64,000 bases of DNA from Dysgonamonadaceae bacterium (GCA_031254645.1 JAIRUA010000017.1:182545-246544), one strand, 5' to 3'; positions 9,149 to 19,537 are shown, counted from the first letter of the stretch. Program-made: numbers and translations. Notes: generated by a model not told the origin, from the letters alone.

Positions 9149-9201
9149 AAAGATTCAAAAGTTCAAAGTGCCGTCTTGAATTTTTGAACTCTTGAATCTT
9201 T
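9149..9201 (-). terminator. Second inverted repeat after the SLC13 gene
   Basis: Arms 9149-9167 and 9183-9201 pair over 19 bases with one mismatch (words aaagattcaaa/tttgaa...cttt). It begins 6 bases after the transporter stop codon. It could terminate or protect the 3' end of the mRNA. Confidence 0.55.
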
Positions 9202-9206
9202 GAATT

Positions 9207-11078
9207 TTACAGCGGAAACAATAATGGTAAAACAAACACCATCACAATTCCCACAATAATCTGCAACGGTAACCCAACCCGCACATAATCCATAAATTTA
9301 TATCGTCCGGCAGACATAACCAATGCGTTAGGCGGTGTGGCAAACGGACTTGCAAAGCACATACTCGCGGCAACCGTTACGGCAAACAGGAACGCATAAG
9401 GGCTGACACCAAGTTCAAGCGCCGTTTTCAATCCAATAGGAGCGAAAAGTACGGCAGTAGCGGTATTGCTGATAAACATCGTGAGAATGGACGTGGCAAG
9501 ATATACGCCTGCCAAAACCACAACGGGACCAAACGAACCCAAACCGGACACTATACCATTGGCAATCAATGTTGATGCACCTGTTTTATTCATCGCAATT
9601 GCCAACGGAAACATTCCGGCAAAGAGGAAAATACTTTCCCAGTTGATATTTTTATAAGCGGCTTCTACGTTGCGGAAACATCCGGTTAGAATCATCGCCA
9701 ATGCTGCTAATATAGATGCCATCACAGGCGGCACAATATTAGTAATCATCAGCGCAACCATCGCCACCATAATCACGGCAGCAATCGGCGCTTTGTGATC
9801 TAACGGTACTTTAGCGGCTTTTTCCATCGGCTGTCCCACAACTACCCATTCCGAAGTTTCGTGATTAAGCCTGTCAATATTATCCCATTGTCCTTGCACT
9901 AAAAGAACATCGCCCGCAAGCATTTTTACATCTTTTACATCGTGCAAAATATATTCGTCTTGACGCTGAATACCTAAGATATTCACGTTGTAAAGCTGAC
10001 GGAATCCTGATTCTCTCACAGGTTTGTTGATTAATTTCGAAGTAGACATCAATACCACCTCCGCAATACCGATTTTGCTAAACTCTAAACCACCGGCTTC
10101 CGACACGGAGCGAACCTCGCTTGCGTTGGCATCTACCATCGATAAGTTCTTGTCGGCTACCATCTTTTCTACATCTTCAAATTTTCCGAAAACATATAAA
10201 ATGTCGTCTTTACAAAAGATGCTTTGGGGTCCTGCCACGCTCATATCCACTGTTTTGTGGAAACCAAGCTGTGAAGTTGGCTTTACTCGTCTGATTTCTA
10301 AAACACTCACGTGATACTCTTGCGTAATATTTAAATCTTGGAGTTTTTTATTCACCAAAAGTGAACTTTTATCTACTTTCACACGATACAAATTATCGGC
10401 AAGTCGATACTCTTGTACTAACTGTTTCAGCGACTTATCCGAATTTTTATTCGCTTTATCCGCATCATCTTTTTTCGTAATCAATAGTTTACTCAAATAC
10501 CACAGAAGCACGATACCTAATGTGAGCGTTATCAACCCAACAGGCAAGAAAGAGAAAAAAGACAATCCGGCATATCCGGCATCAATCAAAGCCTCATTGA
10601 TAATTAAATTGGGCGGCGTACTAATCAATGTAAGCAATCCCAAGCTGCTTGCAAAAGCCATCGGCATCAAGAAACGGCGCGAATCGGTTTTTGCTTCCAT
10701 TGCTAAGCTCATCGCGATGGGAAGCATTAGTGCAACGGTACCCGTATTACTTACAAAGCCGCCGATTCCACCGGTTACAAGCATCACGAGAACAAATAAT
10801 TTCGATTCGCTGTTTCCTGCAAAAGCCAAAATTTTGGTACTAATCATACGTGCCAATCCAGTTTGAAAAATTCCACCACCTACGATAAAAAGACACGCCA
10901 TCATCACTACCACCGAGTTAGAAAAACCCGATAAACCCTCTGCCGGCGTAAGAATTCCGAAAAGCATTAACGATACAAGCGCACACAAAGCTACAATGTC
11001 TGAACGAACGATGCCCCAAACAAAAAATGTTGCCGCTAGAACGATAATGGCAAAAACAATGAGAATCTCTGTTGTCAT
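9207..11078 (-). CDS. SLC13-type (DASS) permease with central TrkA-C domains
   Basis: A 623-residue inner-membrane transporter, likely for sodium-coupled uptake of a dicarboxylate, sulfate or other anion. N-terminal membrane helices carry the family signature LLTLISTPPN near residue 160. Two soluble TrkA-C/RCK-like domains (about 215-300 and 310-400) follow, and a second membrane half contains SNTATAVLFAP and FATPPN. This arrangement is typical of the SLC13/TrkA-C subgroup. I start at the ATG at 11078 (MTTEILIVF); an ATG 9 bases upstream would add three residues. The gene is monocistronic. With sulfatases upstream in the region a sulfate role is tempting but unsupported. Confidence 0.9.
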   Translation of the reverse strand: MTTEILIVFAIIVLAATFFVWGIVRSDIVALCALVSLMLFGILTPAEGLSGFSNSVVVMMACLFIVGGGIFQTGLARMISTKILAFAGNSESKLFVLVMLVTGGIGGFVSNTGTVALMLPIAMSLAMEAKTDSRRFLMPMAFASSLGLLTLISTPPNLIINEALIDAGYAGLSFFSFLPVGLITLTLGIVLLWYLSKLLITKKDDADKANKNSDKSLKQLVQEYRLADNLYRVKVDKSSLLVNKKLQDLNITQEYHVSVLEIRRVKPTSQLGFHKTVDMSVAGPQSIFCKDDILYVFGKFEDVEKMVADKNLSMVDANASEVRSVSEAGGLEFSKIGIAEVVLMSTSKLINKPVRESGFRQLYNVNILGIQRQDEYILHDVKDVKMLAGDVLLVQGQWDNIDRLNHETSEWVVVGQPMEKAAKVPLDHKAPIAAVIMVAMVALMITNIVPPVMASILAALAMILTGCFRNVEAAYKNINWESIFLFAGMFPLAIAMNKTGASTLIANGIVSGLGSFGPVVVLAGVYLATSILTMFISNTATAVLFAPIGLKTALELGVSPYAFLFAVTVAASMCFASPFATPPNALVMSAGRYKFMDYVRVGLPLQIIVGIVMVFVLPLLFPL

Positions 11079-11152
11079 AATAAACACATTGAAAACAAGA
11101 AGTTTATGCTAATTGAAATGTTATATTTTTACTCCATTTTTGAAAAATATCG

Positions 11153-11184
11153 CAAAGATACGATTTCTTTCACTCTATTTCAAG
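11153..11184 (-). promoter_or_regulatory. Promoter of the SLC13 gene
   Basis: On the minus strand CTTG (11184-11181, three of four consensus bases), 20 bases, then TATCTTTG (11160-11153), which matches TAnnTTTG fully. Confidence 0.55.
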
Positions 11185-11243
11185 TATTATGCGGGGAAAT
11201 AAATTTTAATTGAAAGGTTAACGGTAATATCGGTTAAAAGGTG

Positions 11244-11251
11244 TAATTTTG
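11244..11251 (+). promoter_or_regulatory. -7 element of a likely mutS2 promoter
   Basis: TAATTTTG matches the Bacteroidota -7 consensus TAnnTTTG. No good TTTG is present 19-21 bases upstream, so the call rests on one element. The rest of the 272-base divergent spacer shows no gene. Confidence 0.4.
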
Positions 11252-11350
11252 CAGTCAAATTAGCTGTTGGCTTTTATAGCAAAACTGGGAATTGCTGCTC
11301 CATTCGGCAGTTCAAGCCAATGCCAATGCCAACGCCAATAACCAACGTAT

Positions 11351-13768
11351 ATGATATATCCCGATAATTTCGAACAAAAAATAGAATTCTTCAAAATCAG
11401 ACAATTGGTTTCCGACCACTGTTTGAGCTCATTAGGGAGAGATAAAACAGCGGAAATGCAGTTTTCGCAAACTTTCGAAGAAGTAGATGTGTGGTTATCG
11501 CAAGTCGATGAGTTTGCACACATTTTGCAAGAGGAAGACAATTTTCCTTCCGACCATTTTTATGATGTACGCCCAATGCTAAAACACATTCGTGTAGAAG
11601 GCTCATGGATTGGCTTAACAGTACTTTTCGAACTCCGCCGCTCACTGCAAACCATTCATAATATTATCGCTTTTTTACTTCGCGATGACGAAAAAGAACC
11701 AAAATACCCGCATCTGTTTGATTTGGCGGAAAATGTTATTATATATCCTGAAATCACAAAACGAATCGACGCTATATTAGACAGTTTCGGACAAATAAAA
11801 GATAACGCATCGCCCCGGCTTTCGGAAATCCGACGCGAATTAACATCAACATTCAATGGCATTTCGAAGAGCTTGAACGCCATTCTTCGCAAAGCGCAAG
11901 CCGAAGGATTTGTGGAAAAAGATGTATCGCCAAGTATGCGTGACGGACGGTTGGTAATTCCCGTAAACCCCTCATTCAAACGCAAAATCAAAGGGATTGT
12001 GCACGATGAGTCGACATCGGGGAAAACGGTGTATATCGAACCGTCGGAAGTGGTAGAGGCAAACAACCGCATTCGTGAATTGGAAAACGAAGAACGACGC
12101 GAAATCACCAAAATTTTGATTGATTTTACTACTTATATTCGTCCCTTTTTGCCTAGTTTGCTCGAATCATACAACTTTTTGGCAGAAATAGATTTTATTC
12201 GCGCAAAAGCAAAATTTGCATTGCAAATTAACGCAATACGACCTTCGATAGAGAATAAACAACAAATTGATTGGGTACAAGCCGTGCATCCGCTGCTTTT
12301 TCTTTCGCTCAAAAAGCAAAACAGAAAAATAGTACCGTTAGATATCACGCTCGAAAACGAAAATAGAATCTTAATTATTTCGGGACCGAACGCAGGAGGA
12401 AAATCCGTTTGCTTGAAAACCGTTGGTTTACTGCAATATATGATGCAGTGCGGATTATTGATTCCGTTGAGAGAAAATTCTCGTGTTGGTTTTTTCAACG
12501 ATATTTTTATCGATATTGGCGATGAGCAATCTATTGAAAACGACCTTTCAACATACAGTTCACATTTGTTGAATATGAAATTCTTCGTCAAAAATTGCAC
12601 AGAGCACTCTCTGCTACTGATAGATGAGTTCGGAAGCGGAACAGAGCCGCAAATAGGCGCGGCAATTGCCGAAGCGTTGCTCGACAAATTCAACCAACGA
12701 AAATCATTTGGCGTTATCACTACCCATTATCAAAATCTTAAACACTTTGCAAACGAAAACGCAGGTGTTACTAACGGCGCAATGTTGTACGACAGACACG
12801 AAATGCAGCCGCTTTTTCGTCTTTCGATTGGTAATCCGGGTAGTTCATTTGCGGTAGAAATTGCCCGAAAAATCGGTTTGCCCGAAGATGTCATCACTCA
12901 AGCATCGGAAACTGTGGGCAGCGATTACATCAATATGGATAAATATTTGCAAGATATTTCGCGCGACAAACGGTATTGGGAACAAAAGCGTGAAGAAGTT
13001 CGTCGCGAACGTAAACGTTTAGAAGAACTTACGTCGAAATACGAAATCAATATCGACGACATTCAAAAACAGAAAAAAGAAATCATCACGCAAGCAAGAC
13101 AGCAAGCCGAAAAATTGATTTCGGAAAGCAACGCACGTATCGAAAATACGATTCGCGAAATCAAAGAAAATCAAGCAGATAAAGAAAAAACCCGATTAGC
13201 GCGACAATCGCTCAATGAGTTCAGAAACAAAGAAATAAACACATCTGATATTTCAAAGAAAAAGCAGAAATCAAAAGAAAATAAACCAAAAGAAAAATCC
13301 CCTACTCCTCAAACTCCCTTACAATTAGGCGACAACGTGCGCTTAAAAGGGCAAACTTCCATTGGCGAAATTATCGAAATTTCGGATAAAAAAGCCGTTG
13401 TTGCGTTTGGTATGATAAAATCGACCGTTGGTTTGGAAAAATTGGAACGCGTAAGCAACAATCAATTGAAAAAAGAGACGAGGATCTCGAACATCCGTGA
13501 TATTATTCACGAGAAAAAACTTGATTTTAAGCAAGATATTGACCTGCGCGGTATGCGTGGCGATGAAGCGTTGCAAGCAGTGATGTATTTTGTTGATGAT
13601 GCTATTCAACTCGGTATCGCTCGTGTGCGTATTTTGCACGGAACGGGTACGGGTGCACTGCGGCAAATTATTCGCGATTATTTACGAACTGTTTCGGGCG
13701 TGTCGCATTATGCCGATGAGCACGTGCAATTTGGCGGTAGTGGAATTACGGTAGTTGATTTTGAATAA
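11351..13768 (+). CDS. mutS2: Endonuclease MutS2
   Basis: An 805-residue MutS2-family ATPase, thought to act in suppression of recombination and in ribosome collision rescue rather than mismatch repair. After a core/lever region, a Walker A GPNAGGKSV (345-353) and a Walker B LLLIDEFGSG (about 424-433) form the ABC-type ATPase. A charged coiled-coil follows (about 535-640). An Smr nuclease domain ends the protein, with DLRGMRGDEA and HGTGTGALR. The mismatch-reading MutS domain I is absent, as expected. The gene is alone on the plus strand between a divergent transporter and a convergent one. Confidence 0.95.
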   Translation: MIYPDNFEQKIEFFKIRQLVSDHCLSSLGRDKTAEMQFSQTFEEVDVWLSQVDEFAHILQEEDNFPSDHFYDVRPMLKHIRVEGSWIGLTVLFELRRSLQTIHNIIAFLLRDDEKEPKYPHLFDLAENVIIYPEITKRIDAILDSFGQIKDNASPRLSEIRRELTSTFNGISKSLNAILRKAQAEGFVEKDVSPSMRDGRLVIPVNPSFKRKIKGIVHDESTSGKTVYIEPSEVVEANNRIRELENEERREITKILIDFTTYIRPFLPSLLESYNFLAEIDFIRAKAKFALQINAIRPSIENKQQIDWVQAVHPLLFLSLKKQNRKIVPLDITLENENRILIISGPNAGGKSVCLKTVGLLQYMMQCGLLIPLRENSRVGFFNDIFIDIGDEQSIENDLSTYSSHLLNMKFFVKNCTEHSLLLIDEFGSGTEPQIGAAIAEALLDKFNQRKSFGVITTHYQNLKHFANENAGVTNGAMLYDRHEMQPLFRLSIGNPGSSFAVEIARKIGLPEDVITQASETVGSDYINMDKYLQDISRDKRYWEQKREEVRRERKRLEELTSKYEINIDDIQKQKKEIITQARQQAEKLISESNARIENTIREIKENQADKEKTRLARQSLNEFRNKEINTSDISKKKQKSKENKPKEKSPTPQTPLQLGDNVRLKGQTSIGEIIEISDKKAVVAFGMIKSTVGLEKLERVSNNQLKKETRISNIRDIIHEKKLDFKQDIDLRGMRGDEALQAVMYFVDDAIQLGIARVRILHGTGTGALRQIIRDYLRTVSGVSHYADEHVQFGGSGITVVDFE

Positions 13769-13842
13769 TTAAGAATTAAAAATTAGGAATTAAGAATTGC
13801 AAATACCTACAACTCACAATTCCTAATTTTTAATTCTTAATT
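13767..13842. terminator. Bidirectional terminator between mutS2 and the OPT gene
   Basis: Perfect 25-base arms (13767-13791 and 13818-13842) built from the words aattaag/aaaaatt, with a 26-base loop. It overlaps the mutS2 stop and ends next to the stop of the convergent OPT gene. Confidence 0.7.
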
Positions 13843-13844
13843 TA

Positions 13845-15851
13845 TTAGTCTTCTTTCTTCGCTCTTTTCGCTTCCCAAACGAAATAGCTAATCAATGCAA
13901 TGAAAGCAACCAATGCCAAAATTTGCGCGCCATTTCCATCCGGATTACTCCACAAACCAAGATTCAACACATCGCTTTTGCCTGTAAAGAAGATCGCCAA
14001 TGCGCCAATCACGCCAAATAACGCCGCTCCGGCAATAAATCCTGACGAAACAAGAATCGCACGTTGATGACGAACATTATTTAACTCCTTGTCTTTCGAA
14101 CTTTTATTAATCCAAGCGTTCAACAAACCACCCACAATAAGCGGCGTGTTCAATTGCAACGGAATAAACATTCCCAACGCAAACGCTAATGGCGAAACGC
14201 CCAACCAATTCACCAAAATCGCAATCACAGCACCGATGCCCAACAACATCCATTGCGCACCACCGCCCGACATTAATGGCTCAATAATCGCTGCCATTGC
14301 ATTCGCTTGCGGTGCAGTCATTGAGTTCGGATTATCGGGTGCAAAACCGTATGCTTCGTTCAAAATAAAAATCACAGCGCCAACGGTTGCCGCCGAAACA
14401 ATCGTTCCAAGAAACTTGAATTGTTGTTGCTTAAATGGCGTAGTACCAATCCAATAACCCACTTTCAAGTCGGTTATAAAACCGCCTGCCATTGCCAGCG
14501 CCGTACACACAACACCGCCAATAATGAGCGCAGCAACCATTCCTTGCCAGCCTTCCAATCCAACAGAAACGAGAATTACCGACGAAAGAATCAACGTCAT
14601 CAACGTCATTCCCGAAACAGGATTTGAGCCGACCATTGCAATGGCATTTGCCGCAACCGTTGTAAACAGAAACGACACGACAGTAATCGTCAATAACGCC
14701 ACAATTGCCTGGACAAGTGTAACTTTCACGCCAAAAATCAAGAAAATAAATACCGCAATCAGCGTCAAAAACAAGAAAAGCGTTACAAACGACATTGCTA
14801 AATCTTTTTGCGTACGTTTTGTTTCGCCCTCCGTTGCAGTGCCTTTTCCTTTTTTCGAAACCGCCAATTTAAAGGCGCTTCCAATCACGCTCGACGATTT
14901 AATGATACCAATAATACCTGCCATAGCAATCGCACCGATACCAATCGGACGAACATAAGCTCTAAAAATATCTTCTGCCGACATCGCAGCGAACGGATTG
15001 ACACCGCCGTTTGCAACTGCCAAATTGCCAATCTCATTGACCAATGGAATGAAAACCAACCACGACAACAACGAGCCCACCGTAATAATTAATGCAAACT
15101 TCAAACCTACCAAATATCCAAAACTGAAAATCAACGCACTAATATTGAATTTCAACACCATTTTGAATTTTTCCGCCATCATTTCCCCCGCAGGAATCAC
15201 GCGCGTGGTAATTTCTTCACTCCACAAACGGAATGCAGAGAAACAAAAATCGAACAATCCACCAATTAATCCGCTCACAACAAGAAGCTTGGCTTGATTT
15301 CCGCCTTTTTCGCCTGTCATCAAAATTTCGGTCGTAGCTGTTGCTTCGGGGAAAGGCAATTTCCCATGCATATCTTTCACGAAATATTTACGGAAAGGAA
15401 TCAAGAAAAGGATTCCCAAAAATCCTCCCAACAACGATGAGAAGAATATTTGCCAAAAATTAATTTGGATTTCGGGGTACTTCGCTTGCAAGATGTAAAG
15501 TCCCGGAATGGTAAACACCGCTCCGGCAACAATCACGCCCGATGACGCACCAATGGATTGAATAATCACATTTTGCCCCAACGCATTTTTCTTACGCAAA
15601 GCCGCCGACGCGCCCACCGCAATAATGGAAATGGGGATAGCCGCTTCAAATACTTGTCCGATTTTCAGACCCGAATAGGCTGCTGCTGCCGAGAAAATAA
15701 TCGCCATCAGTAGTCCCATACAAACCGACCAAGACGTTACTTCTAAGGGCGAACTGTTTGCCGGCAACACAGGCTGATACTCTTCGCCGGGTTTCAACTC
15801 CTGATACGCATTTTCAGGCAGTTCTTTGATTTTGTTTTCGTTTTCGCTCAT
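13845..15851 (-). CDS. OPT-family oligopeptide transporter
   Basis: A 668-residue inner-membrane protein with about 15 hydrophobic segments, of the oligopeptide-transporter (OPT) superfamily common in Bacteroidota. It begins with a hydrophilic head ending PENAYQELKPGEEY, then a first helix pair with SAAAAYSGLKIGQVFEAAIP. I start at the ATG at 15851 (MSENENK). The longer frame to 15917 would add 22 residues with no clear function. The cargo may be peptides or a metal chelate; the sequence does not decide. No partner gene is nearby. Confidence 0.9.
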   Translation of the reverse strand: MSENENKIKELPENAYQELKPGEEYQPVLPANSSPLEVTSWSVCMGLLMAIIFSAAAAYSGLKIGQVFEAAIPISIIAVGASAALRKKNALGQNVIIQSIGASSGVIVAGAVFTIPGLYILQAKYPEIQINFWQIFFSSLLGGFLGILFLIPFRKYFVKDMHGKLPFPEATATTEILMTGEKGGNQAKLLVVSGLIGGLFDFCFSAFRLWSEEITTRVIPAGEMMAEKFKMVLKFNISALIFSFGYLVGLKFALIITVGSLLSWLVFIPLVNEIGNLAVANGGVNPFAAMSAEDIFRAYVRPIGIGAIAMAGIIGIIKSSSVIGSAFKLAVSKKGKGTATEGETKRTQKDLAMSFVTLFLFLTLIAVFIFLIFGVKVTLVQAIVALLTITVVSFLFTTVAANAIAMVGSNPVSGMTLMTLILSSVILVSVGLEGWQGMVAALIIGGVVCTALAMAGGFITDLKVGYWIGTTPFKQQQFKFLGTIVSAATVGAVIFILNEAYGFAPDNPNSMTAPQANAMAAIIEPLMSGGGAQWMLLGIGAVIAILVNWLGVSPLAFALGMFIPLQLNTPLIVGGLLNAWINKSSKDKELNNVRHQRAILVSSGFIAGAALFGVIGALAIFFTGKSDVLNLGLWSNPDGNGAQILALVAFIALISYFVWEAKRAKKED

Positions 15852-16007
15852 TTTCTGTTTTTTAAAGTGGACAAATGATAAGCAAACGGTGCATAAACAC
15901 TTAACTATGAACAACAAAGCGTCAAATATTCACGTCCAAACTGTCCATTCTTAATTATCAATTGTCAATTATCAATTATTAATTAGCTTTGAAGTGCCGA
16001 AATTACA

Positions 16008-16056
16008 AAAAAAAACGCAAACACGAGCATTTTTTAAGGTGTGTTTGCGTTTTTTC
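16008..16056. terminator. Hairpin with A/T-rich flanks, distal to rplQ
   Basis: Arms around 16010-16024 and 16041-16056 pair through aaaaaacgcaaacac/gtgtttgcgtttttt. Runs of A on one side and T on the other make it a terminator on both strands. It is the second hairpin beyond the ribosomal operon. Confidence 0.7.
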
Positions 16057-16094
16057 GAGAATCTGATTCGTAGTATATGATTTTGGATATATAT

Positions 16095-16130
16095 AAAAAA
16101 GCGCCACGAATATCTTCGCAACGCTTTTTT
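16095..16130 (-). terminator. Terminator of the ribosomal operon after rplQ
   Basis: A stem aaaaaagcg (16095-16103) with cgctttttt (16122-16130). Read on the minus strand it ends in six T. It lies about 55 bases after the rplQ stop. Confidence 0.65.
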
Positions 16131-16184
16131 CAATATTTCAATTTCAAACCTACAATTAACTAAAATCGTAAATCCAAAATTCAC

Positions 16185-16763
16185 TTACGCTTTTTCCTCT
16201 TCAGCTTGAACTTTTTCAACAGCAGGAGCAACAGTTTCCGAAACTTCTTCTACCGCTTTTTCCACTACCGGCTCTACAACTTCAACCTCTTTTTTCGCTT
16301 TTGGAGCAGCTTTCTCAGTGGCAACAGATGTTGCCGCACTATCAGCTTTTCTGCGAGAACGACGCGTTTTCGCTTTTTTAGCTCCGCCATCGGTCAGCAT
16401 ATTTTCGTTGTAATCAACCAATTCGATGAAGCACATCGCAGCATTGTCTCCCAAGCGATAACCGGTTTTGATGATACGCGTGTATCCTCCGGGACGATCG
16501 GCAACTTTTTGCGAAATGTTTTGGAATAGCTCTGTTACAGCCTCTTTGTTTTGTAAATGGCTGAAAACCAATCTACGTGAACTTGTACTATCATCTTTCG
16601 ATTTGTTGATGATAGGCTCCACATATTTTCTCAATGCTTTAGCTTTGGGAACGGTGGTAAAGATGCGTTTGTGCATAATGAGCGAAGTTGCCATATTCGA
16701 CAACATTGCCGCACGGTGCGCAGTTTTACGACCTAAATGATTATTTTTCTTATTATGTCTCAT
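16185..16763 (-). CDS. rplQ: 50S ribosomal protein L17 with acidic tail
   Basis: The first ~115 residues are L17 ([20 protein letters not shown] start, [17 protein letters not shown] near 90). At 192 residues it is longer than the usual 120-130. The extra part is a basic patch ([10 protein letters not shown]) followed by a Val/Glu/Ala-rich acidic tail, similar in style to the S16 tail in this window. It is the last gene of the operon, 5 bases after rpoA. Confidence 0.97.
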   Translation of the reverse strand: MRHNKKNNHLGRKTAHRAAMLSNMATSLIMHKRIFTTVPKAKALRKYVEPIINKSKDDSTSSRRLVFSHLQNKEAVTELFQNISQKVADRPGGYTRIIKTGYRLGDNAAMCFIELVDYNENMLTDGGAKKAKTRRSRRKADSAATSVATEKAAPKAKKEVEVVEPVVEKAVEEVSETVAPAVEKVQAEEEKA

Positions 16764-16768
16764 TACTG

Positions 16769-17794
16769 TTAGTCTTTATCTAATTTGTACTTCGATATAT
16801 CCATACCGAACTGTAACTTCAAACCATCAAGCAGTTCGTCCAATTCCGTAAGTGATTTCTTTCCGAAATTGCGGAATTTCAATAGATCGTTCTTGTTGTG
16901 CGACACCAATTGTCCGAGTGTTTCTACATCAGCGGCTTTCAAACAATTAAGCGCACGTACCGATAGGTTGAGGTCGGATAATTTGCGTTTGAGAAGTTGA
17001 CGCATATGAAGTAATTCTTCGTCAAAATCTTCAATACCGTCAGAATCTGCTGTTTCCAACATAATTTTATTTTCGTCGGAAAACAACACAAAATGCTGAA
17101 TAAGAATCTTAGAAGCCTCTTTCAACGCATCTTTTGGTTGAATCGAACCATCGGTAGTGATATCAATGATCAATTTTTCGTAGTCCGTCTTCTGTTCAAT
17201 ACGGTAATCTTCTACTTCATATTTTACGTTTCGGATTGGTGTGTAGATAGAATCAATTGCCAAGGTCTGCAAATCCTTTTTGTCTTCTCTCTCTTTTTCA
17301 TCAAAAGTGAGCAAGGTACGATTCTCGTCAGCCGGCACATATCCGCGACCTTTGTTGATTGTCAATGTAAGGTTAAAATTAGCCTTTTTGTTCATTCGAC
17401 AAATCTCAAGATCAGGATTCAGTACTTCAAAACCGGTCAGCAATTTACCAATATCTCCGGCTTTAAACACTTCCGTTCCCGAAACAACGATGTTTACTTT
17501 TTCGGTTTCAAACTCTTCCACGACTCTTTTGAATCGTACTTTTTTCAGATTCAAAATAATACCTGTTACATCTTCGATAACACCGGGTACGGAGGCAAAC
17601 TCGTGCTCCACACCGTCGATTCTTACCGATGTAATTGCGAATCCTTCCAACGAAGACAACAAGATACGGCGCAAGGCATTGCCTATTGTTTGCCCGTAGC
17701 CCGGCTCCAATGGACGAAATTCGAATCTACCGGAGAACACATCCTCCTGTAGCATAATTACTTTATCGGGTTTTTGGAATGCTAATATTGCCAT
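16769..17794 (-). CDS. rpoA: RNA polymerase alpha subunit
   Basis: A 341-residue alpha subunit, the scaffold for RNA polymerase assembly. The N-terminal domain shows [20 protein letters not shown]. The C-terminal domain (about 265-330) contains the DNA- and activator-binding helix-hairpin-helix [14 protein letters not shown]. It follows rpsD by 6 bases, the standard alpha-operon order. Confidence 0.99.
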   Translation of the reverse strand: MAILAFQKPDKVIMLQEDVFSGRFEFRPLEPGYGQTIGNALRRILLSSLEGFAITSVRIDGVEHEFASVPGVIEDVTGIILNLKKVRFKRVVEEFETEKVNIVVSGTEVFKAGDIGKLLTGFEVLNPDLEICRMNKKANFNLTLTINKGRGYVPADENRTLLTFDEKEREDKKDLQTLAIDSIYTPIRNVKYEVEDYRIEQKTDYEKLIIDITTDGSIQPKDALKEASKILIQHFVLFSDENKIMLETADSDGIEDFDEELLHMRQLLKRKLSDLNLSVRALNCLKAADVETLGQLVSHNKNDLLKFRNFGKKSLTELDELLDGLKLQFGMDISKYKLDKD

Positions 17795-17800
17795 AAACTA

Positions 17801-18406
17801 TTATTTAGAATACAATTCTACGATAAGTTGTTCTTTAATGTTTTCGGGGATATCTGCTCTTTCCGGTATATGTAAAAATTTACCGCTCATTGTGCCTTTA
17901 TCCCACTCTAACCAAGGATATTTGCTGTGATTGAAACCTGCCAATGCATTGTTTATCACTTCAAATGATTTTGATTTTTCTCTTACACCGATTACCTCGC
18001 CCGGTTTCACACTGTACGACGGAATATTTAACACTTTTCCGTTTACAACAATATGACGATGCGTAACTAACTGACGCGCAGCGGCTCTCGTTGGTGCAAT
18101 ACCAAGACGAAATACGACGTTATCAAGACGCGATTCGAGCAATTGAAGCAACGTTTCGCCCGTGATACCACGACTGCGTGCTGCTCTGTCAAACGTCAGG
18201 CGAAATTGCTTTTCTAACACGCCATAAGTATATTTAGCACGTTGTTTTTCACGCAACTGAATACCATACTCTGATGTTTTACGTCTGCGCGAATTTCCGT
18301 GTTGCCCCGGAGGATAGTTCTTTTTGGAAAGAACTTTATCGGGACCGAAGATAGGTTCGCCGAATTTTCGGGCGATTTTTGATTTTGGACCTGTATATCT
18401 TGCCAT
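17801..18406 (-). CDS. rpsD: 30S ribosomal protein S4
   Basis: 201 residues. It starts [16 protein letters not shown], has the [17 protein letters not shown] loop, and an S4 RNA-binding domain near 95-155. It contains no cysteine, so it is the zinc-free form. S4 is a primary 16S-binding protein and often the autogenous repressor of the alpha operon. The unusually long 201-base spacer before it carries an inverted repeat. Confidence 0.98.
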   Translation of the reverse strand: MARYTGPKSKIARKFGEPIFGPDKVLSKKNYPPGQHGNSRRRKTSEYGIQLREKQRAKYTYGVLEKQFRLTFDRAARSRGITGETLLQLLESRLDNVVFRLGIAPTRAAARQLVTHRHIVVNGKVLNIPSYSVKPGEVIGVREKSKSFEVINNALAGFNHSKYPWLEWDKGTMSGKFLHIPERADIPENIKEQLIVELYSK

Positions 18407-18607
18407 TTTCTTTGTTAAACTTTTTACAGAAGCCTAAACGGTGCAGCCGCGATTACCGAGAAGTTGTGTGTAATCAAAATCACAGCTCAGTTTCTGTTTG
18501 TTGTTGATTTGTTGATTTGTTGATTTGGTTATTTGTTGTTTAGCTATTGATTTCTTTGCAAAAAACAAACAATCAAATCAACAAATAACCGAATCAACAA
18601 TTATTGA
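18407..18607 (-). repeat. Spacer between rpsK and rpsD with a ttgttgattt inverted repeat
   Basis: No gene. The words ttgttgattt repeat in tandem (about 18500-18530). Arms 18517-18538 and 18579-18600 pair over 22 bases with one mismatch. Similar word-based repeats occur at 19538-19633 and 31042-31135 in the same operon. It may act as an mRNA-processing or partial-termination hairpin. Confidence 0.6.
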
Positions 18608-18997
18608 TTAAACTCTTCTCGCTTTCGGCGGACGACAACCATTGTGTGGTAATGGTGTAACATCAACTATTTCCGTTACTTCAATACCCGCACCGTGAAT
18701 CGTTCTGATAGCAGATTCTCTTCCGTTTCCGGGACCTTTCACGTATGCTTTCACTTTACGCAATCCTAAATCGAAAGCTACTTTCGAGCAATCTTGCGCT
18801 ACCATTTGTGCGGCATATGGTGTGTTCTTTTTAGAACTTCTGAAACCCATTTTACCGGCAGACGACCAACTGATTACTTCACCGTTTTCGTTTGTCAACG
18901 ATACTATGATGTTATTAAACGACGATGAAATGTGCGCCTGTCCTACGGCACTTACTTTTACATTTCTTTTCTTTGCTGCAACTTGTCTTTTTGCCAT
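18608..18997 (-). CDS. rpsK: 30S ribosomal protein S11
   Basis: 129 residues with the S11 core ([16 protein letters not shown]) and the C-terminal [13 protein letters not shown]11 shapes the 30S platform and binds near the Shine-Dalgarno/anti-Shine-Dalgarno helix. It lies 8 bases after rpsM. Confidence 0.98.
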   Translation of the reverse strand: MAKRQVAAKKRNVKVSAVGQAHISSSFNNIIVSLTNENGEVISWSSAGKMGFRSSKKNTPYAAQMVAQDCSKVAFDLGLRKVKAYVKGPGNGRESAIRTIHGAGIEVTEIVDVTPLPHNGCRPPKARRV

Positions 18998-19005
18998 ATT
19001 ACCTG

Positions 19006-19386
19006 TTATTTAGAAGCTTTTTTCTTGTTAGCAACCGTTTTCTTTCTTCCTTTACGCGTACGTGCGTTGTTTTTAGTACTTTGTCCGCGCACGGGCAAAC
19101 CAATACGATGACGGATACCACGGTAACAACCGATATCCATCAATCGTTTGATGTTCAGTTGTACTTCCGAGCGAAGGTCTCCTTCCACTTTGTATTCCGC
19201 GCCAATGATTTCGCGAATACGGGCAGCCTGCTCATCTGTCCAGTCTTTCACTTTGATATCTCTATCAACTTCCGCTTTCTCTAAAATGGAGTTCGCTGAA
19301 CTGCGTCCGATACCAAAAATATACGTGAGGGCTATTTCACCTCTCTTATTTTGTGGCAAATCGACGCCGACAATTCTTATAGCCAT
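19006..19386 (-). CDS. rpsM: 30S ribosomal protein S13
   Basis: 126 residues. It starts [20 protein letters not shown] and has [20 protein letters not shown] and a basic tail. S13 sits in the 30S head and contacts the large subunit and P-site tRNA. It follows rpmJ by 34 bases. Confidence 0.98.
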   Translation of the reverse strand: MAIRIVGVDLPQNKRGEIALTYIFGIGRSSANSILEKAEVDRDIKVKDWTDEQAARIREIIGAEYKVEGDLRSEVQLNIKRLMDIGCYRGIRHRIGLPVRGQSTKNNARTRKGRKKTVANKKKASK

Positions 19387-19420
19387 ATATCTATTTGTAT
19401 TATTTGATTACAATTACTAA

Positions 19421-19537
19421 TTATCCCTGACGCTGTTTGTACTTAGGATTTTTTTTGTTTATGATGTATAAACGACCTTTTCTTCTTACGATTTTACAGT
19501 CGTCAGTACGTTTTTTTAATGATGCTCTTGTCTTCAT
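19421..19537 (-). CDS. rpmJ: 50S ribosomal protein L36, C-minus type
   Basis: A 38-residue protein, [10 protein letters not shown] at the start and NPKYKQRQG at the end. It has one cysteine instead of the zinc-binding set, so it is the zinc-independent form usual in Bacteroidota. Its position between infA and rpsM is standard. Confidence 0.96.
   Translation of the reverse strand: MKTRASLKKRTDDCKIVRRKGRLYIINKKNPKYKQRQG

Larger units (their letters stand above)
15852..16184. other. Spacer without a gene
   Basis: A 333-base stretch between the OPT start and the rplQ stop. It holds tattered words of the aattatcaatt type (15953-15984) and two terminator hairpins, listed separately. The open frame at 15972-16184 lies across those hairpins and looks non-coding. 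Confidence 0.7.

Noticed and set aside
12133..12720. Long minus-strand open frame (195 codons) inside mutS2
   Set aside because: It lies fully opposite the conserved ATPase part of mutS2 and its translation has no recognisable domain or signal.
15972..16184. Open frame of 70 codons after rplQ
   Set aside because: It runs through two terminator hairpins and has no similarity I recognise.
17093..17752. Plus-strand open frame of 219 codons opposite rpoA
   Set aside because: A shadow of rpoA; Phe/Asn/Ser-rich product without a recognisable family.
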